64,000 bases of DNA from CALAMC01 sp964459465. GTDB taxonomy: Bacteria > Zixibacteria > MSB-5A5 > GN15 > PGXB01. The notes beneath the pieces are model-generated. The model was not told the DNA's origin and made no database searches. It worked only from the letters and a program-made list of their open reading frames with translations. Below, piece by piece: positions 1-11,900 of the stretch; position 1 is the first letter of the stretch, and every line of letters starts with the position of its first letter. The position numbers and the translations under genes were made by a program. The stretch lies in contig CAYWLR010000003.1 of assembly GCA_964459465.1 (NCBI GenBank), forward strand, positions 124,001-188,000. Direction: 5' to 3'.

Positions 1-816
1 CAGCCGTTCATCGATTTCTTCAATGGCGGCATTGATATCATCTGCTCCGAAGATATCGACGCTCGTGGCGACGTCAACCTTAACGGTATCGCCAATGAAA
101 TTGCTGACGCCGTTGTCTTCACCAACTACTTCATCTATGGTCTGCCGGCCTTCACGATTAACATCGAAGGTCAGACCGCCGCTACCGACGTCAATGCCGA
201 CGGTATCGTGCTGTCAGTCGCCGACCTTGTTTACCTGATTCGCGTCATCGTTGGTGATGCTCTGCCTTATCCGAAACTGTCCCCGGCCGGTTCCGCCTAT
301 TTCACTCTTGAAAATGGCGCGATCACGACCGACGTCCAGCTCGGTGCGGCTCTGTTCGTCTTCGACGGCCAGGTCAATGTTTCCGCCGGTGGAAACTTTG
401 AAGTCCTGTCCGCTGTCGTCGACGGCAATACTCGTGCTCTGGTTTACAGCTTCGAAGCTGGTGCCGTCATTACCGGCGCGATCTTGAACGCCGACAGAAT
501 GCCGGTCTCGGTTGAAGCTGCCGACTACTATGGCGCCGTCTATGACGTCGTAGTCGTCCCGAACACCTTCAGCATGAGCAACTACCCGAACCCGTTCAAC
601 CCCGTCACCACCATTGCGATGAATCTCCCCGTGGAAGCCGATTTCATGGTCGAGATCTTCAACGTGGCTGGCCAGAAAGTCGCTGAATTAAGCGGCCATG
701 GCGTGGGCACGGTTACGGTAGATTGGGATGCTTCGAATGTTGCTTCCGGTATCTATTTCTATCGTGGAACCGCCAATGGCGTTTCCGCTACCGAAAAGAT
801 GGTACTGCTGAAGTAA
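1..816 (+). CDS. Secreted dockerin-like protein with T9SS-type C-terminal tail (5' end outside window)
   Basis: The reading frame is open from base 1 and ends at TAA 814-816, so this is the last 271 codons of a larger gene. Codons ~26-80 form a two-loop dockerin-like module: GDVNLNGIANEI then TDVNADGIVLSVADLVYLI. A ~100-residue beta-rich domain follows. From about codon 193 there is a sorting tail with the NYPNPFNPVTTI core, GIYFYRG and the terminal KMVLLK. Such tails direct secretion through the type IX system and surface attachment in Bacteroidetes relatives; function here is inferred from family knowledge. The dockerin and following domain are clearly paralogous to the next gene (1343-3322), including the VADLVYLI helix. 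The missing N-terminus may carry a cohesin-like domain as in that paralogue. Strong hairpins follow the stop codon. Confidence 0.85.
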   Translation, partial: QPFIDFFNGGIDIICSEDIDARGDVNLNGIANEIADAVVFTNYFIYGLPAFTINIEGQTAATDVNADGIVLSVADLVYLIRVIVGDALPYPKLSPAGSAYFTLENGAITTDVQLGAALFVFDGQVNVSAGGNFEVLSAVVDGNTRALVYSFEAGAVITGAILNADRMPVSVEAADYYGAVYDVVVVPNTFSMSNYPNPFNPVTTIAMNLPVEADFMVEIFNVAGQKVAELSGHGVGTVTVDWDASNVASGIYFYRGTANGVSATEKMVLLK

Positions 817-830
817 CCTTGGCATACAAC

Positions 831-868
831 TATTTCCGTGGGAAGGTTCAATCCTTCCCGCGGAAATA
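831..868 (+). terminator. Strong hairpin just after the first gene
   Basis: A 16-bp stem (831-846 with 853-868, one T-G wobble) closes a 6-base loop 15 bases after the stop codon at 816. There is no T-run behind it, so it may be a 3' end-protecting stem or a weak terminator rather than a classical intrinsic terminator. Confidence 0.6.
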
Positions 869-973
869 ATATAGGGAGAAGGGCACAAACAAGAGAGTAC
901 TTGATAAGAAAAGCTTTTGAAAGAAACATATAATAGTGATTATGGTCATAAATGCCCTGAAAAGCATGGAAGT

Positions 974-1012
974 TAAAGCCCTCACAAAGGTTCAGGGCTT
1001 TATTGTTTTTTC
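974..1012 (+). terminator. Intrinsic terminator
   Basis: TAAAGCCCT (974-982) pairs perfectly with AGGGCTTTA (994-1002) across an 11-base loop and is followed by TTGTTTTTT. This is the more classical of the two hairpins downstream of the first gene and probably ends its transcript. No convincing gene lies between the two hairpins. Confidence 0.6.
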
Positions 1013-1342
1013 GGCAGGGATCGCCCGTGAAATCAATTGCAACTATTTGCATCATAATCGAAATCAATTTGATAAATTTTCTGGATTAATTACCCGCCGC
1101 ATACTTAACCCGAATTTTAAATTCCCGGGGGTTATTTAGAACGTTTTTAAGGTTTGAGGTAGTTTTTGGAATTGAAATGATAACTCATTGAACGCAAACT
1201 TTTTAGGATTGCGACTGGATGTCATCAATGAGTTGACTAAGGTGAGCTGGCACCTGGGAAATTAAATTGTTCATCCTTTGATCATTTTCCCGGTGTTGGT
1301 CTGCTTATTGCTCAAATGGGTTTGGGCTTGAGATATATTATT
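1013..1342 (+). promoter_or_regulatory. AT-rich upstream region with a 10-bp dyad
   Basis: About 330 bases without a supportable gene upstream of the next coding region. It contains a perfect inverted repeat AACTCATTGA (1182-1191) / TCAATGAGTT (1225-1234) with a 33-base spacer. A weak -35/-10 pair (TTGAGG 1154-1159, TGATAA 1178-1183) lies directly before the dyad. The dyad could be an operator or an RNA stem near the start of the transcript for the surface-protein run; the promoter call is tentative. Confidence 0.3.
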
Positions 1343-3322
1343 ATGAAGTATAAAGGGAACATAAGAATCATCACCGTTTTACTGCTTGGGGCCTTTTGGC
1401 TCGCTTTGGCCTCCTCGGCCATAGCCAACAGCGCCCCCCGTCTGCAGGCTTTGTCGCGCCAGTATGTCCTTGAAGGACAGCGACTTGAGCTCGACATTGC
1501 CGGCTTCGACGATAACGGCGACAAGGTGACTCTCTGGGTAACAGGCCGGCCTGTTGGCGCCCAATTTACCGATTTCGGTAACGGCACCGCGCGTTTGGTT
1601 TGGACGCCCGAATTTTCCGGCCCCAATTCCTCCGAAAATTCTCCCTTCACCATCACCGTCTGGGCGTCGGATGGTGTCGCTTCCACTTCGATGAACGTGG
1701 ACCTGGTCGTTTTGAACAATAACCGGCCCCCGGTGGTTGTGGCCCCCAGTCGGGTCGATGTCCAGTCGGGTCAGAACCTCGAATTCAGCATGCAGGGTTC
1801 GGACCCGGATGGGGATCCCCTTGTCTGGAATATTTTAAATCTTCCCTCCGGTGCCGGTTTTAATTATACCAACGGACTTACTATCGACTGGCCGACTGCC
1901 TATGCCGACAGCGGCCTGCACACGATCGCCGTCGAACTGACCGACCACTATGGCGGCGCTGATACCGCTTTTGTCACCGCCGCCGTGGCCCAGACAACCG
2001 TCTTTGCCATTAGCGTCGATACCGTCTCCGGTTATCCCGGTGAATTTACCGATATCAATATCAATCTCAACAATCTCGAGCCGGTCTCCGGGTTTGACCT
2101 GCTGGTCAATTATGACGCCTCGTCGATGGCTTTGGTTTCTGTGACCAAAGTCGGGACCCGATCCGCCAACTTCGAGTACTTCACGTTTCGCATGAATTAT
2201 CGTTCCATAGCCGGTGATGTCAATATCGTCGGCATTGCCGACCCCGATGGCAACGGCCCGGGCGTGGCGTTAGCGGCCGGGGATGGTCCGGTGGCAACGC
2301 TCAAGTTCATGTTGCCGTCGAGTTCGAACTACGGCGGTTTTGCTCTGCCGATCAATTTCGTCTTCCGGGATATTCTCGAAGCCAAGGACAACACCATGAC
2401 GGCCAACGACGGCACCCGGATTTCCCAAAGCCAGATAAAATATACCAATGGCTATGCCCTGATAAAAGAAAGCACGGTAGAGGGGATAGGAGACATAAAT
2501 TTGAACGGTATCGCCTATGAGATCGGTGATGCCATTTACCTGACCAATTTCCTTATCAACCCGGCCAAATATCCGTTGAACGCCAAACAGAGGCTCAATT
2601 CCGATGTCAACCGCGATGGTTTGACCGGCACCGTGGCCGACCTGGTTTACCTGATTTTGAAAATTGTCAATCCCGGCGCTTATCCCAAACCGGTGGTCGG
2701 CAATCCCGAAGCGGCCTTCGCGCTCGACGGTGACGGCCTGACGGTTTACAGCCCGGTGGAACTGGGCGCCGTGGCCGTCACGCTGGAACTGGTCAGCGAT
2801 GTCGAAGCGTACATCAGCTCCGATTTGAACCGCCAGGGACTGCTTGTCAAATACGGCCGGGACGGCCGCACCTTGCGCGTTCTGGTTTATAGCGACGAAG
2901 GCCAGGTCCTGCCTTCGGGACTGAATGAAATTTTTAAAATTGAAAATAACCGGGTTTATGAAATAAAAGAAGTGCAGGTGTCGTCGGTGGACGGCCAGAT
3001 CCTCGCCGCCACAACCGGCGGTGATGCCGTAAACGTTCTTCCGTCCGGTTTTATCCTGCATCAAAATTACCCCAACCCGTTCAATCCGGCCACGGAAATA
3101 AAATTCGATCTGCCGTATTCGGCCCGGGTCGAAGTGAAAGTTTTCAACGTTCTCGGGCAGGAAATCACAATCCTGCTTGACCGGGAACTGCCGTCCGGTT
3201 CTCATTCGGTTATCTGGGATGGCCGCGACGGTCATGGTCTGGCGGTATCCAGCGGCATTTACTTCTATCGCCTGGAAGCCGACGGCCACAGCATCAGCAA
3301 AAAAATGATTCTTATAAAGTAG
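1343..3322 (+). CDS. Secreted cohesin-like/dockerin-like protein with T9SS-type tail
   Basis: 659 aa from ATG 1343, which gives a clean signal peptide (MKYKGNIRIITVLLLGAFW, then a stretch ending SSAIA-NS). An in-frame ATG at 1316 would add nine residues. Two cadherin/Ig-like domains (about residues 24-215, with SDPDGDPL-type calcium loops) are followed by a cohesin-like beta-sandwich (~222-375; the pattern PVSGFDLLVNYDASSMALV is typical of cohesin strands). A dockerin-like pair comes next (~382-445; GDINLNGIAYEIGDAIYL and SDVNRDGLTGTVADLVYLI), then a linker domain and the tail from ~575 (NYPNPFNPATEI, GIYFYRL, KKMILIK). Cohesin and dockerin on one chain would allow intermolecular polymerisation or self-capping; this is inference. 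It lies 11 bases upstream of the next gene, consistent with an operon. The cohesin call rests on pattern recognition only. Confidence 0.85.
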   Translation: MKYKGNIRIITVLLLGAFWLALASSAIANSAPRLQALSRQYVLEGQRLELDIAGFDDNGDKVTLWVTGRPVGAQFTDFGNGTARLVWTPEFSGPNSSENSPFTITVWASDGVASTSMNVDLVVLNNNRPPVVVAPSRVDVQSGQNLEFSMQGSDPDGDPLVWNILNLPSGAGFNYTNGLTIDWPTAYADSGLHTIAVELTDHYGGADTAFVTAAVAQTTVFAISVDTVSGYPGEFTDININLNNLEPVSGFDLLVNYDASSMALVSVTKVGTRSANFEYFTFRMNYRSIAGDVNIVGIADPDGNGPGVALAAGDGPVATLKFMLPSSSNYGGFALPINFVFRDILEAKDNTMTANDGTRISQSQIKYTNGYALIKESTVEGIGDINLNGIAYEIGDAIYLTNFLINPAKYPLNAKQRLNSDVNRDGLTGTVADLVYLILKIVNPGAYPKPVVGNPEAAFALDGDGLTVYSPVELGAVAVTLELVSDVEAYISSDLNRQGLLVKYGRDGRTLRVLVYSDEGQVLPSGLNEIFKIENNRVYEIKEVQVSSVDGQILAATTGGDAVNVLPSGFILHQNYPNPFNPATEIKFDLPYSARVEVKVFNVLGQEITILLDRELPSGSHSVIWDGRDGHGLAVSSGIYFYRLEADGHSISKKMILIK

Positions 3323-3333
3323 AGGATAAGACT

Positions 3334-5895
3334 ATGAATAAGAAAAAAACGTTTAATTCCGACATATTCAAGAGGTGGCGCATGCAGCCCTTCAAAATAA
3401 TGATGTTCATGTTATTCGCGCTTTTGCTGATGATCCCCGCGGCCTTCGGCCAGGTGGCCAATCCCAATGATCCGTCCAATTGGGATCCATATTTAAACTT
3501 CACTACCCGTATTTTGGATTTTAAAGGGGAATCGGGCGACGTCGTCAAAATGCCGTTAGTTATGAGAAATATTTATAATGTTAGCGGCTTTTTATTCCGC
3601 ATTGAATACGATACCACTATGCTTGTCCCTTATAAACTTCCCGGTTATACTCCAGAATCCGGAGTGACGGTATGGTACGACAGCGTTGAAGTTACCGGCC
3701 GCGGAACAGGAACCATAACTATCGATTCGGCATCAAATTGTGTAAGTCCGATTAACCCGATTGATACAAGTTATAACGTTTACGCCACTCATGATACCGC
3801 CCTGACAAACAATCCTCATCGGAATGCCGTATTCATTCAATTTCTCCCTCCGATAAGGATGCCGTTAGACATTCCCGAATGTGAGGCATTATGGCGCGAT
3901 GCCAGTATTGCATCGGCACAACAGGCATCCACGGTTTTGTATCTTTTGTGGCAGGTAAAACCGGGTTTAGCCAATGGGCAGTCTTCAACCGTTCGCTTTT
4001 GGGACTACCGACCTTCGGACGTATTGATTGATCCGCCCGCGGACTATCGTGATAACCAGATTTCTGATAGTTTGGGCAGAGTCTTTTATCCATATCGCTA
4101 TAGCGGCACCTTTACGGTCGGAACGTCCAGTACTTTTGATCCGGCCGATTGCCCAGTTCCCTATTGGTATGATGCGGAGGCCGATACCTGTTATACACCA
4201 ACCGGGGGAGACAATCATGCCCCTACAATTAATGCCATCAGTCCTTCCACTTTTACCGTTACGCAGGGCGAAGCGGTCCCCTCGGTGACCGTTACCGCGA
4301 CCGATGTGGACGGCGACGTGGTTACACTAACCGCCTCAAGTATGCCTTCGGGAGCCACTTTTTCACCCGCCAATCCCGTCAGTGGAACAGGTACCGTTAG
4401 CGGGGTATTCAACTGGACCCCCTCGCTTTCGACCGAAGCGGGAACATACGTCGTGAATTTCCGCGCCACCGACTCCAAGGGCGCGCAATCGAGCATCAGA
4501 TCGATTACTATTATAGTCGAAGCTATTGATATAGACCGTTTATACACCAAGTCCGCCTACGGCGGTAAACCGGTCGGCGGTATCCCGGGGGCGGGACCAT
4601 TTGCCTTCCCCATCGACCTGGTAACGACCAAAACGGTCTATGGTATCGATTTTTATATGGCTTACCCGTCAACCATCGTTGACCTGGATTCCATTGTGGT
4701 AACCAGCCGTACCCCCGAGTACGTGGTTTATGAAAATATCGGCCAGTTTCCCGATACGGTTAAAATTGTCACCTTCGGTCTGGCCAACGAGATTATCGGT
4801 AATCCCGACGCCATCGACGGCACGGCTATTTTGAAGGCTTTCATGACCATCGATTCTGCGGCCGTACCCGGCGATTACTGGGTATATCTGTATGACGCCT
4901 GGGAATCGATTGACCCCGATCCGGAAATCGCCTCTCTGGCTCTCTTGACCGACTCGGGCGTGGTGCAGGTCGATATGATGGGTGATGTCAACCTCGATAA
5001 AAGAATCAACGTGGCCGACCTGGTTAACGTCGTCGGTCATATCATCGGCAATATCACCCTTGGGGGACGGCATTACGCTACGGCCAACGTCGTTCTCGAT
5101 CCCCGCGTCAACGTTGTTGACCTGGTTGGCATTATCAATATGATATTCGGTCGCCCGATCAGCCCGTCGCCTGCCCCCAGTGGCGATAACCGCGCCACCG
5201 TAACTCTGGCGCAGGGTGCGCTTTCGGCCGGTCAATATACCAAACTGAATATCGCCGGGGAGTTTCCCGAGGCCGTGGCCGGCGTGCAACTGGAAATTAA
5301 TTATGACCCCGCTACATTCTCCATGGACAGACCGGAATTGCCGCAGGGTGTGAGTGGCGTGTCGTTAAGCTATAACGACGATAAGCAGGGCAGCATTAAG
5401 ATGGTCATGTACAGCACTCAACCATTAAAGAATCCTTCGATTATCAACGCCGGTTTATCCGAGATTGTTAATCTGCCGACAATTGTCAAAAGAGACGTGT
5501 TGGCCGATGACATTTCCAAAATAAGATTGAGCAAAGTTTACCTGGCCAACGCCAACGCGGTCGAGATTGCGGTGGATGGCGCCAGCGATGAACCGATGGT
5601 TCCCTCGAGCTTCACGTTGCACCAGAATTACCCCAATCCGTTTAATCCGTTCACGACGATTGAGTTCGATATCGCCGCCGATGGTTCCGGAATGCAGGAT
5701 GTCGAACTGTCCATTTTCAATATCCTGGGACAGAAAGTCAGGACGCTGGTCAACGAACCGTTGATGCCCGGTCATCATCTGGCCGAGTGGGACAGCATGT
5801 CGGACAGCAACAAGCCGGTCGCCACCGGGGTGTACCTGTACCGACTCAAGATCGGCGAGAAGCATCAGACCAAGAAAATGATCCTGCTTAAGTAA
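3334..5895 (+). CDS. Secreted multi-cohesin-like protein with degenerate dockerin and T9SS-type tail
   Basis: 853 aa. ATG 3334 follows an AGAGGA ribosome site; the signal peptide has a long basic n-region and a core MMFMLFALLLMIPAAFGQ. Residues ~47-250 look like a cohesin-type sandwich (VSGFLFRIEYDTTMLV). Residues ~294-398 are an Ig/cadherin-like domain with DVDGDVVTL. Residues ~405-548 form a second cohesin-like domain (VYGIDFYMAYPSTIVDL). A dockerin-like module at ~549-612 has one good loop (GDVNLDKRINVADLV) and a second loop (VVLDPRVNVVDLV) that lacks most of its calcium ligands. Residues ~625-745 resemble a third cohesin-like domain (VAGVQLEINYDPATFSM), and the tail starts near 762 (NYPNPFNPFTTI ... 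KKMILLK). It sits between two other large secreted genes on the same strand with tiny gaps, so co-transcription is likely. It is a candidate scaffold protein. Confidence 0.85.
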   Translation: MNKKKTFNSDIFKRWRMQPFKIMMFMLFALLLMIPAAFGQVANPNDPSNWDPYLNFTTRILDFKGESGDVVKMPLVMRNIYNVSGFLFRIEYDTTMLVPYKLPGYTPESGVTVWYDSVEVTGRGTGTITIDSASNCVSPINPIDTSYNVYATHDTALTNNPHRNAVFIQFLPPIRMPLDIPECEALWRDASIASAQQASTVLYLLWQVKPGLANGQSSTVRFWDYRPSDVLIDPPADYRDNQISDSLGRVFYPYRYSGTFTVGTSSTFDPADCPVPYWYDAEADTCYTPTGGDNHAPTINAISPSTFTVTQGEAVPSVTVTATDVDGDVVTLTASSMPSGATFSPANPVSGTGTVSGVFNWTPSLSTEAGTYVVNFRATDSKGAQSSIRSITIIVEAIDIDRLYTKSAYGGKPVGGIPGAGPFAFPIDLVTTKTVYGIDFYMAYPSTIVDLDSIVVTSRTPEYVVYENIGQFPDTVKIVTFGLANEIIGNPDAIDGTAILKAFMTIDSAAVPGDYWVYLYDAWESIDPDPEIASLALLTDSGVVQVDMMGDVNLDKRINVADLVNVVGHIIGNITLGGRHYATANVVLDPRVNVVDLVGIINMIFGRPISPSPAPSGDNRATVTLAQGALSAGQYTKLNIAGEFPEAVAGVQLEINYDPATFSMDRPELPQGVSGVSLSYNDDKQGSIKMVMYSTQPLKNPSIINAGLSEIVNLPTIVKRDVLADDISKIRLSKVYLANANAVEIAVDGASDEPMVPSSFTLHQNYPNPFNPFTTIEFDIAADGSGMQDVELSIFNILGQKVRTLVNEPLMPGHHLAEWDSMSDSNKPVATGVYLYRLKIGEKHQTKKMILLK

Positions 5896-5912
5896 GCGGA
5901 GTGGGAATTATT

Positions 5913-8900
5913 ATGATACAGAAAAGAGCGGATAAGAAGAGATTCTATATAAAGGCGTCAGTTTTCCTCTTGACGCTGGCGGTGCTGGCGAGCCCCTCGG
6001 TTTTTGCCCAGACGGTGCCGGTCGTGGCCGATATCCCGGATCAAACCATCGACGAAGGATCCGTATTCACGACCATCAGTCTTGACAACTATGTCACCGA
6101 TGCTGAAAGCACTCCCGACCAGATCAGCTGGTCTTATTCAGGAAATACCGAATTGTCGGTGACTATCGATGAGAATCGTGTCGCGACTATCACCATTCCG
6201 AGCACGGATTGGTTTGGTTCGGAGACAATTACTTTCACGGCCACCGACCCTGATCTTTTAACCGATGATGACCCGGCCACTTTCACGGTGACCAATATCA
6301 ACGATGCACCGGTGGTGAGCGATATTCCCAATCAGACTATCGACGAAGGCTCGACCTTTGCGACCATAACCCTTGATAACTATGTAACTGACATTGATAA
6401 TGCCGATTCTGAAATCGACTGGACTTATTCCGGTAATACAAGCCTGACGGTCAGCATTGTTGACCGTGTTGCCACGATAACTATTCCGAGCACGGACTGG
6501 TATGGTTCCGAAACGATCACCTTCACCGCCACTGATCCGGGCTTGCTTTCCGACAGCGACCCGGCCACCTTCACGGTGACCAATATCAACGACGCTCCGG
6601 TCGTATCGGACATACCCAATCAGACCATCGACGAAGGCTCCACCTTTGCGACTATAACCCTTGATGATTATGTGTCTGATATAGACAATAACGATTCCGA
6701 GATCAGCTGGACATATTCAGGCAATACGAGCCTGACCGTCAGCATTGTTGACCGGGTGGCCACCATCACCATTCCGAACGCGGATTGGTATGGTGCCGAG
6801 ACGATCACTTTCACCGCCACTGATCCGGGCTTGCTTTCCGACAGCGACCCGGCCACCTTCACGGTGACCAATATCAACGACGCTCCGGTCGTATCGGACA
6901 TACCCAATCAGACCATCGACGAAGGCTCCACCTTTGCGACTATAACCCTTGATGATTATGTGTCTGATATAGACAATAACGATTCCGAGATCAGCTGGAC
7001 ATATTCAGGCAATACGAGCCTGACCGTCAGCATTGTTGACCGTGTGGCCACGATAACCGTTCCGAGCACTGACTGGTATGGTTCCGAAACGATCACTTTC
7101 ACCGCCACTGATCCGGGCTTGCTTTCCGACAGCGCCCCGGCCACCTTCACGGTGACCAATATCAACGACGCTCCGGTGGTGTCTGACATACCCAATCAGA
7201 CCATCGACGAAGGCTCCACCTTTGCGACTATAACCCTTGATGATTATGTGTCTGATATAGACAATGCCGATTCTGAAATCGACTGGACCTATTCCGGTAA
7301 TACAAACCTGACCGTCAGCATTGTTGACCGTGTGGCCACGATTACCATTCCGAGCACGGATTGGTATGGTTCCGAAACGATCACCTTCACCGCCACCGAT
7401 CCGGGTTTGCTTTCCGACAGTGACCCGGCCACCTTCACGGTGACCAATATCAACGACGCTCCGGTAGTGAGTGATATTCCCAATCAGACAGTAGCCGAGG
7501 GAACTCCCTTTGCAGCCATTAACCTCGATGATTTTGTCGCGGACATTGACAACGCCGACAGCGAAATAAATTGGACATTCAGCGGTCAGGTAAACTTGAC
7601 CGTAAGCATAAACGGCTCACGCGTGGCGACCATCACGCCGATCGACCCCAACTGGAATGGGACGGAAACGATTACTTTTACCGCGACCGACCCCGGTCTG
7701 CTTTTTGACGGCGATGAAGCCACTTTCACGGTTACACCGGTCAACGATGCGCCGGTGGTCGCCGGCATACCCGACCAGACGATTCCCGAAGGTTCCACTT
7801 TCGCCACGATTAATCTCGACAACTATGTAACCGACCCGGACAATGCCGATGATGAGTTGATCTGGACCAAATCCGGCAATACCCAGCTTCTGGTTGACAT
7901 CACCAACCGGGTGGCCACGATAATTATTCCCAACGCCGACTGGTACGGTTCGGAGACAATAACTTTCCGCGCCACCGACCCCGGCTTGCTGATCGGCGAG
8001 GACGCCGCCACTTTCACGGTGACCAATGTCAACGACGCTCCCGTGGTGAGTGACATCCCCGACCAGACCATCGCCGAGGGATCGAGTTTTGTGACCATCA
8101 ATCTCGATAATTATGTCAACGATATTGATAATACCGACGCCGAGATAACCTGGTCAACCAGCGGCCAAATTGAATTGGCGGTCCAAATCGACGCCAATCG
8201 GGTGGCTACTATTATAATCCCCCATCCCGACTGGAATGGCTCGGAAACAATAACCTTCACCGCCACCGATCCCGGCCTCCTGACCGGCTCTAACGCCGCG
8301 TCGTTCACCGTCACGGGTGTCAACGACGCGCCGGTCGTGAGCGATATTCCCGATCAAACCATTAACGAAGGCGAATCATTTGTGGCCATCAATCTCGATA
8401 ATTATGTCATCGATATAGATAATCCCGATGCTGCCATAACCTGGACATACAGCGGTAATACCGACCTGTCGGTTTCCATCAACTCCAGCCGCGTGGCGAC
8501 CATTACCGCCCCCGGTGCCGACTGGAACGGTTCGGAGACGATCACCTTCACGGCCACCGATCCGGGCCTCTTGTCCGATGCCGACGCCGCGACGTTCACA
8601 ATCAATGCCGTCAACGACGCTCCGGTCGTGTCGGATATTCCCGATCAGACAATCGATGAAGGTGCCACTTTCGCCACCATAAATCTCGATGATTACGTTG
8701 ACGATATAGATAATTCCGACGCGGAAATAACCTGGACCTATAGCGGCAATATCGAGCTAGCCATCAGCATTGACGGTTCCCGCGTCGCCACTATTACGAT
8801 ACCCGATGCCGACTGGGCCGGGACGGAGACTATCACCTTCATCGCGACCGATCCCGGCCTGCTGTCCGATAGCGATCCGGCCACTTTCCTGGTGACTAAT

Positions 8901-11900
8901 GTCAACGACGCTCCGGTCGTGTCGGATATTCCAAACCAGACGGTAGCCGAAGGCGCGCCCTTTGCAACCATCAATCTCGATAATTATGTCAGTGACATTG
9001 ACAACACCGCCGATGAAATGATCTGGACTTACAGCGGCGACGTCAATTTCACGATTTCCATTGACGCCCGGGTGGCCACTGTCACTCCGATTGACCCCGA
9101 CTGGAACGGCTCGGAGACGATTACGTTCATAGCTACCGACCCCGGTTTGCTTTCGGACTCCGACGCCGCGACGTTCGCCGTTACGGCTGTCAACGATGCC
9201 CCTGTTGTATCCGGCATTCCCGACCAGGCTATCCCCGAAGGAAGTACCTTCGCCACCATCAACCTCGATAATTATGTCACCGACGTTGACAATGCCGATG
9301 CCGAAATGACCTGGACCAAATCCGGAAACGTCGAGCTGTTGGTTGATATCACCAATCGGGTTGCGACCATTATCGTCCCTTATTCCCAGTGGCACGGCTC
9401 GGAAACGATTACTTTTACCGCGACCGACCCCGGCCTTCTGTCCGGCTCCGATGCGGCCACTTTCACCGTATCTTTTAACAACGACGCCCCGGTCGTGACC
9501 GCAATACCTAATCAGACAATTACCGAAGGCTCTACATTCACTGCCATTGCCCTCGATAATTATGTCAGCGATCCTGATAATACAGACGAAGAAATGACCT
9601 GGACGACTTCGGGCGAAACCGACCTGGTCGTGACCATCGATGCTTCGCGGATTGCCACCGTCACGATTCCCTCGATCGACTGGTATGGCACCGAGACGAT
9701 CACTTTCCGTGCGACCGATCCGGGTTTATTGTTCGACGAAACCTCCGTTGTTTTTACCGTTACCAATGTCAATGACGCGCCGGTCGTGGCCGATATCCCC
9801 GACCAGACTATTGCCGAAGGCGCCATGTTTGTAACGATAAACCTCAATAATTATGTGTCTGATATAGATAACGCCGACAATCAAATTTCATGGATGACTA
9901 GCGGGGAATCGGAACTTTCGGTATCCATTAGTATCGCGCGAATTGCGACAATTGTCATCCCGCATGCCAACTGGAACGGTTCGGAAACGATTACTTTCAC
10001 GGCCACCGATCCGGGCGGACTTTCCGATTCCGATGATGCCACCTTCACCGTCACGGCCGTCAACGACGCACCGGTCGTGGCCGGCATCCCCGATCAGACC
10101 ATTGCCGAAGGTTCTACCTTCGCAACTATAAATCTCGATAATTACGTATCCGACGTGGATAACGCCGACTCGGAACTTGACTGGAGCTATAATGGCAACG
10201 TTGAACTGACGGTTTCCATCGATGCCTCCCGAGTCGCCACGATTACCATTCCGTCGGTCGACTGGAACGGCTCCGAAACGATCACCTTTACGGCCACCGA
10301 CCCCGGTCTGCTGTCCGATTCCGATGAGGCTGTCTTTACCGTCACGGCCGTCAACGACGCTCCGGTGGTGAGCGATATTCCCGACCAAACCATTGATGAA
10401 GGCGCCGCTTTCGCCACCATTAATCTCGATGACTATGTGACCGATGTCGACCATGCCGATGCGCAGATTACATGGACTTACAGCGGCAATGTTTCTCTTA
10501 TCGTGAATATCAACGCCTCGCGCGTGGCCACCGTTTCGGCGCCAAATGCCGACTGGTTCGGCTCGGAAACGATTACTTTTCGGGCTACTGACCCAGCCTT
10601 TCTGTTTGCCGAGGACGAGGCCACTTTCACCGTTAATGCCGTCAACGACGCCCCGGTCGTGCTGGATATCCCCAATCAGACCATACCCGAAGGTTCCGCG
10701 TTTACGCTGATCAATCTTGATGATTATGTCAGCGATGTGGATAACGCCGATAATCAAATGTCATGGAGTTATTCAGGCGCCACCGATCTGATAATAAATA
10801 TAACCAACCGTGTGGCGACGATTACCGTCCCGAACGTTGATTGGTATGGTTCCGAAACGATTACTTTCACCGCCACCGACCCGGGTCTTTTGTCCGACAG
10901 CGATCCGGCCACCTTCACCGTGACCAATATCAATGACGCCCCGGTCGTCGCCGATATTCCCAATCAATCCATCAGCGAAGGCGGTTCGTTTGCCACCATA
11001 AATCTCGACGAATACGTCACCGACATTGACAATGTCGATAGCGAAATCAACTGGACGTATAACGGCAATATCGAACTGACCATAACCATCGATGCTTCGC
11101 GCATCGCCACCATCACGATTCCGTCCGCCTTTTGGAACGGTTCGGAAACGATTACCTTCCGCGCCACCGACCCCGGATTGCTTTTCGCTGAAGACGCCGC
11201 CACGTTTTCGGTAACGGCCGTCAACGATGCCCCCGTCGTCAGCGACATTCCGAATCAGACCATCGCCGAGGGCGCCGCATTTGCGACCATAAACCTCGAT
11301 GATTATGTAACCGATATCGATAACGCCGATGATGAAATCACTTGGACTTATTCCGGCGCCGTCGACCTTTCGGTAGCCATAAACGCGCGGGTTGCCACAA
11401 TTTCGATTCCCCACCCGGATTGGAACGGTACGGAAACGATTACTTTCACGGCCACCGATCCCGGCCTGCTGTCCGACAGCGACCCGGCCACTTTCACCGT
11501 CACCGCCGTCAATGATGCTCCGGTGGTACTGGATATACCGAATCAAACCATTCCCGAAGGTTCGAACTTCACGCAGATAAACCTCGATAATTACGTGACC
11601 GACGTGGACAATTCCGCCGCGCAGATGACCTGGACTAAAAGCGGCAACGTCGAGCTTCTCGTCGATATTTCCAATCGCATCGCAACCATAATTATCCCCA
11701 ATAGTGAATGGAGCGGCTCGGAAACAATTACCTTCCGCGCCACCGACCCGGGCAGCCTGTATGATGAGGACGTGGCCGTCTTCACGGTCACCGCCGTCAA
11801 CGACGCCCCGGTCGTAACCGATATCCCCAGTCAGACAATTGCCGAGGGCGCGACTTTCACGACCATAAACCTTGACAATAATGACAGCTACTTGTATAAA

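Noticed and set aside
936..1139. Possible 67-codon gene between the first two tail proteins
   Set aside because: It runs through a clear terminator hairpin and has no ribosome site or homology pattern.
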